Program-made: the position numbers and the translations under genes
Assembly: GCA_900756495.1 (NCBI GenBank)
Contig: CAAEKI010000176.1
Location: 1-6,298, forward strand
Direction of reading: 5' to 3'
DNA from: an uncultured Oscillospiraceae bacterium
GTDB lineage: Bacteria; Bacillota; Clostridia; Oscillospirales; Oscillospiraceae
Length of the DNA stretch: 6,298 nt
Shown: positions 1-4,543 of the stretch, in pieces
Numbering within the stretch: position 1 is the stretch's first letter
Layout: each line of letters opens with the position of its first letter
Notes under the pieces: generated by a model
Told to the model about the DNA's origin: nothing
Database searches by the model: none
What the model saw: the letters and a program-made list of their open reading frames with translations, nothing else

Positions 1-21
1 CGGCGCGGAAATTCCGCGCCG
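1..21. repeat. Perfect 10-bp inverted repeat at window edge, possible terminator stem
   Basis: The arms CGGCGCGGAA (1-10) and TTCCGCGCCG (12-21) are exact reverse complements around a single central A. In RNA this would fold as a stem of about nine pairs with a three-base loop. No T-run follows on the plus strand. On the minus strand the bases that would follow lie outside the window. It could be the stem of an intrinsic terminator serving the minus-strand URO-D-like gene, whose stop is about 240 bp away, or serving a gene to the left. The repeat is seen directly; the role is inferred. Confidence 0.5.
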
Positions 22-261
22 GGCACCGGCCGCATGGAAAAGCAAGCGATGGAACGCTGGCTGCCCAAAGATCGAATTTACGGCATGGGGGATCGTGTGA
101 AAGAGAGCGCCGTTCTCCCGCGCAAGGTGAATGGGCTCATAATGCCGGAGCGTACAGGCTGGACCATTCGCGTCCAAGGACCTGCCCGCTTCAGCGGAAA
201 AGCTGTAGCCGCCCGGTCTGGAAAGCAGCGGTGGAGGCGATTAGCGGGGACCGGCAGCAGT
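22..261. other. Non-coding gap with no recognisable gene
   Basis: About 240 bp lie between the edge repeat and the stop of the minus-strand URO-D-like gene. Reading frames here give no recognisable protein family and no start preceded by a good ribosome-binding site. The only structure noticed is a four-pair CCGC/GCGG hairpin with a TTCA loop at 186-197, too small to interpret. It may be the 3' untranslated region of the URO-D-like transcript. Confidence 0.4.
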
Positions 262-1266
262 TCAGCTCTTGAAATACAGAGGGCTGCACTTGGCGATCTC
301 GTCCTTGACGATGCCGTCCACATGGGGGTAGATGGTGCCGATGCCGCCATAGGTAATGCAGGGGATGAAGTACCCTCCGGGGCCGTACTCGGCGCAGGCC
401 CGGCGCACCTCCTCCCGGATGACCTCCTCGGTGGCGTATACGGTATCCACCAGGGCCACGTTGAGACCGCCCATCAGGGTCATTTTCCCCTTCAGGCGGG
501 CCTGGAGGGCGGGGATATCGTTTTCGGGCAGGCAGCCCTGCCACACGTCAATGTGGGCCTCGGTCATGTCCTCCACGATATCGGCGCAGTGGGAGTCGGC
601 GTGATGCATGACCAGCACACCGCGGGACTTGATGTAACCGTAAAGCTCGGTATAGAGGGGCTTGAAGAACTCCCGCCACACGTCGGGGCTCATGAACAGG
701 CGGAGCTTCTCCCCCCAGTCGTCGTGGGACAGAATGATGTCGGGGTGGATGCGGTCGATGAGGATTTTGGCGTACTCCAGCTTGTGCTCCAGCAGCAGTT
801 GGAGGAGCTCCTGGCAGCTCTCAGGCTCCACCAGCAGATTGCACAGGGCGTCCTCGAAGCCCATCAGGTAGTGCATACGCTCAAAGAGGCCGGTCTCCAT
901 AAAACCCATGACCAGCTTTTCCTTGCGGTTCACGGCGTTGACCCGCTCCAACACCGGGGCCCACAGCTCATCCTTGTCCACCGGGGAGAGGTCGGGTTTT
1001 TTCACATAGTCCCGCCATTCGGTAATGTCAGGCAGGGCCTTGCAGTCGTCGGTCACATGGGGCATGGCAAAATTCTGATCCTCAGGGAACATCACATAGG
1101 TGCCGAAAATGTCGTGGAGGTGGGATCCCTTCTTCCGTACACCGCCCCGGGTGTGGACGATGAGGGGGTCGTCGTCAATGAGCTCAAAGGGCTCCCACTC
1201 GTTGACGAAATGATCCGGATGGTCGCCGGACAGGGTCCGCAGGAAATTTTCGCGTTCATTATACAT
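262..1266 (-). CDS. Uroporphyrinogen decarboxylase-fold (URO-D family) protein, probable methyltransferase-like enzyme
   Basis: This 334-residue protein is full length for the URO-D superfamily, a TIM-barrel family that includes heme-pathway HemE and the zinc-dependent corrinoid methyltransferases MtaA, MtbA and CmuA. The N-terminus (RENFLRTLSG, residues 5-14) is typical of the methyltransferase-like branch. Other recognisable blocks are HDDWGEK (181-187), MSPDVWREFFKPLY (192-205), HHADSHC (221-227), DVWQG (240-244), MGGLNV (265-270) and the C-terminal IPCITYGG (301-308). His221/His222, Cys227 and Cys303 are plausible metal ligands by analogy with the His/Cys zinc site of MtaA. No heme gene lies nearby, so a role in heme synthesis is unlikely. 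The ATG is supported by AAAGGAG seven bases upstream. The gene lies 32 bp downstream of an AraC-family remnant on the same strand and is divergent from a sugar ABC importer. The family is confident; the substrate is unknown. Confidence 0.85.
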   Translation of the reverse strand: MYNERENFLRTLSGDHPDHFVNEWEPFELIDDDPLIVHTRGGVRKKGSHLHDIFGTYVMFPEDQNFAMPHVTDDCKALPDITEWRDYVKKPDLSPVDKDELWAPVLERVNAVNRKEKLVMGFMETGLFERMHYLMGFEDALCNLLVEPESCQELLQLLLEHKLEYAKILIDRIHPDIILSHDDWGEKLRLFMSPDVWREFFKPLYTELYGYIKSRGVLVMHHADSHCADIVEDMTEAHIDVWQGCLPENDIPALQARLKGKMTLMGGLNVALVDTVYATEEVIREEVRRACAEYGPGGYFIPCITYGGIGTIYPHVDGIVKDEIAKCSPLYFKS

Positions 1267-1273
1267 GATCTTG

Positions 1274-1280
1274 CTCCTTT
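1274..1280 (-). promoter_or_regulatory. Ribosome-binding site of the URO-D-like gene
   Basis: On the minus strand the sequence reads AAAGGAG followed by seven bases and then ATG (1266-1264). This near-consensus site fixes the start of the URO-D-like gene. An AT-rich stretch (1281-1298) separates it from the stop of the regulator remnant. I see no convincing -35/-10 pair in that short gap, so the gene was probably once co-transcribed with the regulator, or uses a promoter further upstream. Confidence 0.75.
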
Positions 1281-1298
1281 ACATATATATTCTAATGA

Positions 1299-1430
1299 CT
1301 ATTTACGCTTTTTGAACTGCATGAGTGTCATGTCGGTCACCAGCTTGAAGGCCTTGGAGAAGTGCTTGGACTCCCCGATGCCCGCCTTGACGGCAATGCT
1401 GCAGCTGGTGTCGTCAAAATATTTCTCCGG
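1299..1430 (-). pseudogene. C-terminal remnant of an AraC-family transcriptional regulator
   Basis: The minus-strand reading frame ending in TAG at 1301-1299 encodes about 43 residues. They match the second helix-turn-helix and tail of AraC/XylS regulators: EKYFDDTSCSIAVKAGIGES, then KHFSKAFKLV, then a tail ending in QFKKRK. The family pattern is SIAEIAxxVGFxDxSYFSxxFKxxTGMTPxxYRK. Several conserved positions are altered: GF is GI, TGMTP is TDMTL. An intact member has about 250-400 residues with two helix-turn-helix motifs; here everything before the second motif is gone. The frame stays open upstream to an ATG at 1526, but those 32 or so residues show no AraC similarity and no ribosome-binding site. 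Homology stops at about 1430, beside a palindrome. The stop is 32 bp before the URO-D-like gene, so the intact regulator probably controlled that gene or the divergent transporter. It is almost certainly non-functional. Confidence 0.75.
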
Positions 1431-1453
1431 CCCCCTCAACGGACTTGAAGGGG
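1431..1453. repeat. Imperfect palindrome at the break point of the AraC remnant
   Basis: CCCC (1431-1434) and TCAA (1436-1439) pair with TTGA (1445-1448) and GGGG (1450-1453), with one C/A mismatch (1435/1449) and a five-base loop CGGAC. It begins exactly where the AraC similarity ends. It could be a scar or end of a lost insertion, the trigger of a deletion, or chance. The same GGGG (1450-1453) can alternatively pair with CCCC at 1484-1487, so two folds compete. Confidence 0.5.
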
Positions 1454-1622
1454 TTGCCCAGACAGCGGTCTGTGTTGGAGGTACCCCATGGCACGGGTCA
1501 AACTGCCGGTGAGCTGGTTTGGCCAAATATCACCCAGGTATGTACTCCATCTAACCGCCAAGGGAGTCCTCCGCCGTCCAAGAATCTGCCGCTCCACAGG
1601 CCCAGAGTGCGTCCACACGTCT

Positions 1623-1632
1623 TTGTATACAA
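1623..1632. promoter_or_regulatory. Palindromic TTGTATACAA site, possible GntR-type operator
   Basis: TTGTATACAA is a perfect 10-bp palindrome at the start of the AT-rich control region. It fits the yGTM-KACr pattern bound by many GntR-family (FadR/FCD branch) repressors. A half-site TTGTATA recurs at 1670-1676. No GntR gene is present in the window, so the binding protein is unknown. The palindrome is seen directly; operator function is inferred. Confidence 0.4.
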
Positions 1633-1725
1633 TCCTGTATGAGTCACACTATATCACAAGTGCATGATTTTGTATAGATCGAAAGTCGCTTTTCTGGAAA
1701 TACTCACAGAAGCCCTCTGCCGCCC

Positions 1726-1747
1726 GTCCCCTGGAAGGGACTTTTTT
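1726..1747 (+). terminator. Short intrinsic terminator or attenuator in the leader
   Basis: GTCCC (1726-1730) pairs with GGGAC (1737-1741) around the loop CTGGAA and is followed at once by six T residues (1742-1747). The stem is only five pairs, so it would be a weak terminator. It lies about 185 bp upstream of the transporter start. It either ends transcripts entering from the left or attenuates transcripts that start upstream of it, for example near the 1623 palindrome. Confidence 0.5.
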
Positions 1748-1760
1748 ACAATAACTAATT

Positions 1761-1800
1761 GCACTAAAAGGCCAAAAAAATCCCCCTTTTTTAAGAGTGC
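1761..1800. repeat. Inverted repeat with A/T tracts, possible second hairpin
   Basis: GCACT (1761-1765) pairs with AGTGC (1796-1800). Inside it AAAAGG (1766-1771) pairs with CCTTTT (1785-1790), leaving TTAAG as a bulge on the 3' side. An alternative fold pairs the A-run 1774-1780 with the T-run 1787-1792 around a C-rich loop, which could work as a weak terminator on either strand. The two folds exclude each other. Function is unknown. Confidence 0.4.
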
Positions 1801-1805
1801 TTCGT

Positions 1806-1838
1806 GTATACTGCTTAGTACAGAAATCCAGGGTATAC
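1806..1838. promoter_or_regulatory. Pair of GTATAC sites upstream of the ABC importer
   Basis: GTATACT occurs at 1806-1812 and again at 1833-1839, starts 27 bp apart. The core GTATAC is the centre of the TTGTATACAA palindrome at 1623. The TATACT portions could also be -10 promoter hexamers for the downstream operon, but neither has a recognisable -35 at 16-18 bp. They may be operator copies, promoter elements or chance in AT-rich DNA. Confidence 0.3.
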
Positions 1839-1846
1839 TCCGCGCC

Positions 1847-1869
1847 GCCGGCAGTTCCGGTTTGCTGGC
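1847..1869 (+). other. Leader hairpin upstream of the ABC ATPase gene
   Basis: GCCGGCA (1847-1853) pairs with TGCTGGC (1863-1869) through seven pairs including one G-U wobble, around a nine-base loop. No T-run follows, so it is not a terminator. It lies in the presumed 5' untranslated region about 45 bp before the ribosome-binding site and may affect message stability or take part in alternative folding. The structure was found by eye only. Confidence 0.35.
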
Positions 1870-1913
1870 AATAGACGGAGCAGCAGACACAGCAGCAAAT
1901 CTCAAAACAGGGG

Positions 1914-1921
1914 GGAGGAGG
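1914..1921 (+). promoter_or_regulatory. Ribosome-binding site of the ABC ATPase gene
   Basis: GGAGGAGG lies ten bases before the ATG at 1932 and supports that start. The spacing is slightly long. The next in-frame ATG (residue 10) has no comparable site, and starting there would leave almost nothing before the family's conserved first strand. Confidence 0.7.
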
Positions 1922-1931
1922 ACATTCCCAA

Positions 1932-3434
1932 ATGTCTGACTACGAGTATGAAGTAGAAATGCATCATATATGCAAGAGCTTCAGCGGCGTCAAAGCCTTA
2001 CAGGATGTGGATTTTTGTGTCAGGCCAGGTGAAATCCACGCGCTCATGGGCGAAAACGGCGCGGGCAAGTCCACGCTGATCCGCTGTCTCTCCGGCGTGG
2101 GGCCGGCCGACAGCGGCGAGATCAAGCTCAAGGGCAAACCCGTACATATTTCTAACCCAAAGGACGGCATCCTGAACGGCATCTCGGTTATCTATCAGGA
2201 ATTCGCACTGGTCCAGCATCTGACCGTGGCTGAAAACATCCTGCTGGACGACTTCCGGGACGGCAAGCCCATCGTCAACTGGAAAAAGATGAAGGCCAAG
2301 GCCAAGCAGTACCTGGATGAACTCGGCTTCGGCCACATCAACGTCAACGCGGAGGTCCGCACCCTGAGCGTGGCCTATCAGCAGGTGGTGGAGATCTGCA
2401 AGGCCCTCATCCGCAACGCCTCCGTACTGGTACTGGACGAGCCCACCGCCGTCATGACCGCCAAGGAGGTGGAACAGCTCTTTGTCCTGATCAACCGGCT
2501 GCGGGACAAGGGCGTGTCCATCGTCTACGTCTCCCACCGGCTCAACGAGATCTTCCGCATCTCGGACCGGATCACCGTCCTGAAAGACGGTCAGTACGTG
2601 GGTACTGTCAACACCAGTGAGATCGACCAGAACAAGCTGGTATCCATGATGATCGGCCGCGACCTCTCCACCTTCTTCCCGCCGCGGACCCCCGACATCG
2701 GTGAGGTGGTGCTCAAGGCCGAGCACATCAAGGCCGGCATGGCGGTCAAGGACATCTCCTTCGAGGTCCGGGAGGGCGAGGTGCTGGGACTGAGCGGCCT
2801 GGTGGGCGCCGGCCGGACCGAGGCGGTGCGCGCCATCCTGGGCGTGGACAAGATGGAGAGCGGCACTGTGACGCTGCGCGGCAAGCCCATCCATCTCAAA
2901 TCCACCAAAGAAGCCTATGCCCACGGCATCGGCTTCCTGCCTGAGGACCGGAAAAACCAGGGCGTCCTCCTGCACCGTCCCATCTACCAGAACATTACCC
3001 TCTCCTGCCAGAAGAAAATCGCCCCCTTCGGCTGGATTTTCAAGAGCAAGGAGATGCCCATCGTCGATAAGTACGTCAAGGAAGTCACCATCAAGACCGC
3101 CTCGGTCTACAATGACGTGGACAGCCTCTCCGGCGGCAACCAACAGAAAGTCGCCCTCGCCAAGATTCTGGCCACCGACTCCAAGGTGGTGTTTCTGGAT
3201 GAGCCCACCCGCGGCGTGGACGTGGGCGCCAAGATTGAGATTTTCAAGCTCATAAACGAGCTGGTGTCCAAGAAGTATGCGGTGGTGATGATCTCCTCCG
3301 AAATGGCCGAGATCATCGGTATGTGCGACCGGGCTATCGTCATCCGCGAGGGCCGCAGCGTCGGCGAGCTTCAGAAGGATGAGCTCTCCGAGATGAATAT
3401 CATTCAATATGCGATGGGGGTCAAGGAACAATGA
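1932..3434 (+). CDS. CUT2-type (ribose/galactose-like) sugar ABC transporter ATP-binding protein, double NBD
   Basis: This 500-residue cytoplasmic ATPase powers the importer formed with the next two genes. It has the two fused nucleotide-binding domains and the usual length of RbsA/MglA/XylG proteins. Domain 1 has Walker A GENGAGKST (40-48), a Q-loop at Gln89, the signature LSVAYQQ (145-151), Walker B VLVLDEPTA (165-173) with catalytic Glu170, and the H-loop at His202. Domain 2 has a degenerate Walker A, GLVGAGRTE (289-297), with Arg where Lys is expected, an intact LSGGNQQ (399-405), Walker B FLDEPTRGVD (421-430), and SSE (455-457) in place of the H-loop His. This asymmetry is normal in the family, so one composite ATP site probably does the hydrolysis. 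The domain 1 signature departs from the common LSVGQQQ. Its TGA overlaps the permease ATG by 4 bp, implying translational coupling. The substrate cannot be read from the ATPase. Confidence 0.95.
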   Translation: MSDYEYEVEMHHICKSFSGVKALQDVDFCVRPGEIHALMGENGAGKSTLIRCLSGVGPADSGEIKLKGKPVHISNPKDGILNGISVIYQEFALVQHLTVAENILLDDFRDGKPIVNWKKMKAKAKQYLDELGFGHINVNAEVRTLSVAYQQVVEICKALIRNASVLVLDEPTAVMTAKEVEQLFVLINRLRDKGVSIVYVSHRLNEIFRISDRITVLKDGQYVGTVNTSEIDQNKLVSMMIGRDLSTFFPPRTPDIGEVVLKAEHIKAGMAVKDISFEVREGEVLGLSGLVGAGRTEAVRAILGVDKMESGTVTLRGKPIHLKSTKEAYAHGIGFLPEDRKNQGVLLHRPIYQNITLSCQKKIAPFGWIFKSKEMPIVDKYVKEVTIKTASVYNDVDSLSGGNQQKVALAKILATDSKVVFLDEPTRGVDVGAKIEIFKLINELVSKKYAVVMISSEMAEIIGMCDRAIVIREGRSVGELQKDELSEMNIIQYAMGVKEQ

Positions 3435-4471
3435 AAGTGAAAGAAAAGAACACCGCCGCGCCGGAGAGCACCCTGGCGGCCTCCCGCGGCACCCAGAAGA
3501 TGACGGCTACCGGCTTTCTGCTGAAGTATAACTGTATTATCATCTTTATCGCGCTCTTTATCGTGGCATCCTGCCTCTCCCCGATGTTCTGCACCCCGAG
3601 CAACCTGTTCACCATGCTCCGCCAGCAGGTGCCCTACCTCCTCATCGGCATGAGCATGTTGATTATCATCATCACCGGAGGCATCGACCTGGGCGCCGCC
3701 TCCGTGGCCGGCGTGTCCAGTATCGTGGTCGCCTACGCCATGATCAACTGGGGCCTGTCCGACGGCGGCTTTGACACGGTTCTGGCCGTGCTCCTGGGCG
3801 TACTGATGGGCGCCATCTTCGGCGCTGTCAACGGCTTCCTGGTTGCCAAGATGCGGATGCCCGCCTTCATCGTCACCCTGGCCACCATGACGGCCGGCGA
3901 AGGTATCGGCTACATCATCACCAAGGGCAACACCCTCATGCTGGACAACAAGAGCGCCGGCTATGAGGAGCTGGTGGGCTTCTCCGTCAACTCCATCGGC
4001 CCTGTGCCCGTGGCCGTCATCTTTGTGGCCGTGGTCATCGCCATCTTCTTCTTTATCATGAAGTACACCACCTTCGGCCGCATGGTCTACGCCATCGGCT
4101 CCAATGAGTCCGCCGTGCAGCTGGCCGGCATCAACTCCAAGAAGTATCTCTTCCTGGTGTATCTCATCGGCGGCATCCTCTGCGGCATCGCCGGCGTGGT
4201 CATCACCTCCCGCTCCGGCAACGCCTCCGCCCTGACTGCCGGCGTGGACTACCCCATGACCACCATCGCAGGCGTGGTCATCGGCGGCGCCAGCCTGGCC
4301 GGCGGCGAGGGCTCCGTGCTGTTGAGCGTGGTCGGTATTCTGATCATGGCCGTGATCGGCAACATCATGAACCTGGTCAACATCGCCTCTTATCCCCAGA
4401 TGGTCGTCAAGGCCGTGGTTATCATTCTGGCTGTGGTGCTGAAGAGCTTCACCAGCAAGAAACGCGGCTGA
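3431..4471 (+). CDS. CUT2-type sugar ABC transporter permease (RbsC-like)
   Basis: This 346-residue integral membrane protein belongs to the ribose/galactose-type permease family (BPD_transp_2) and normally acts as a homodimer forming the pore. A polar cytoplasmic N-terminus (1-32) leads into many hydrophobic segments, roughly at 34-53, 66-85, 88-107, 115-138, 190-210, 238-260, 275-293, 296-315 and 322-338. Family blocks are clear: TGGIDLGAASVAG (82-94), FIVTLATMTAGEG (146-158), TTFGRMVYAIGSN (213-225) followed by LAGI (231-234), and VVIGGASLAGGEGSV (282-296). The start overlaps the ATPase stop as ATGA. A GGGGG ten bases upstream may help initiation, but re-initiation by ribosomes finishing the ATPase is likely. 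The binding-protein gene follows after 72 bp. Only one permease gene is present, as expected for this class. The substrate is unknown. Confidence 0.95.
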   Translation: MKVKEKNTAAPESTLAASRGTQKMTATGFLLKYNCIIIFIALFIVASCLSPMFCTPSNLFTMLRQQVPYLLIGMSMLIIIITGGIDLGAASVAGVSSIVVAYAMINWGLSDGGFDTVLAVLLGVLMGAIFGAVNGFLVAKMRMPAFIVTLATMTAGEGIGYIITKGNTLMLDNKSAGYEELVGFSVNSIGPVPVAVIFVAVVIAIFFFIMKYTTFGRMVYAIGSNESAVQLAGINSKKYLFLVYLIGGILCGIAGVVITSRSGNASALTAGVDYPMTTIAGVVIGGASLAGGEGSVLLSVVGILIMAVIGNIMNLVNIASYPQMVVKAVVIILAVVLKSFTSKKRG

Positions 4472-4484
4472 GTTCCCGCCTGTG

Positions 4485-4512
4485 CTATTCCGCGCTGTGG
4501 CGCGAAGAATAG
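4485..4512 (+). other. Intercistronic hairpin between permease and binding-protein genes
   Basis: CTATTC (4485-4490) and CGCGC (4491-4495) pair with GCGCG (4500-4504) and GAATAG (4507-4512), giving 11 pairs with a TGTG loop and a two-base AA bulge on the 3' arm. No T-run follows, so it is not an intrinsic terminator. It lies 13 bp after the permease stop and 17 bp before the GGAGG of the binding-protein gene. In comparable operons such hairpins protect or process the message so that the binding protein is made in excess over membrane subunits. That role is inferred here. Confidence 0.6.
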
Positions 4513-4543
4513 AAACAACACCAAAAATAGGAGGACGGAAACA

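Larger units (their letters stand above)
1454..1931. other. Gene-free region and probable 5' leader of the ABC importer operon
   Basis: This stretch of nearly 480 bp lies between the broken regulator and the plus-strand transporter. No frame gives a recognisable protein. Base composition changes along it: the left third (to about 1620) is GC-rich and may be decayed former coding DNA, while 1620-1845 is AT-rich like a control region. It carries a 10-bp palindrome at 1623, a terminator-like hairpin at 1726, an inverted repeat at 1761-1800, two GTATAC sites at 1806 and 1833, a hairpin at 1847 and a strong ribosome-binding site at 1914. I could not assign a convincing -35/-10 promoter pair. TATACT hexamers at 1807 and 1834 are possible -10 elements without a good -35. 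No known riboswitch class was recognised. Confidence 0.5.

Noticed and set aside
34..1512. Long plus-strand open frame (492 codons) opposite the URO-D-like gene
   Set aside because: The product is an improbable Val/Gly/His/Leu-rich string without family similarity. It is the antisense of a clear gene, an artefact of GC-rich third positions. Only its first 75 or so codons are outside the gene, and they show no similarity or ribosome-binding site.
1436..1618. Minus-strand 60-codon frame containing STYLGDIWPNQLTGS, faintly like the first AraC helix-turn-helix (SYLSxxFKxxTG)
   Set aside because: It is in a different frame from the AraC remnant, the spacing is off by one residue, the helix core is interrupted by Trp-Pro, and no other AraC residues flank it. 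It could be decayed regulator sequence, but I cannot support that.
1745..1750. TTTACA resembling a -35 promoter element
   Set aside because: There is no acceptable -10 hexamer 16-18 bp downstream; the expected position reads AAGGCC. It also overlaps the T-run of the terminator-like hairpin.
1881..1896. CAGCAG direct repeats just before the ATPase ribosome-binding site
   Set aside because: Two six-base copies separated by a few bases are too short to distinguish from chance, and they show no CRISPR, att-site or iteron organisation.
1654..1939. Short open frames on both strands (83 and 91 codons) in the leader region
   Set aside because: They have no ribosome-binding sites and no similarity, and they cross the terminator-like and hairpin sequences. 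They are treated as chance frames.
1998..3431. Long minus-strand open frame (477 codons) opposite the ABC ATPase gene
   Set aside because: The plus strand encodes an unmistakable double ATPase with all motifs. The antisense product is low-complexity and has no recognisable domain.
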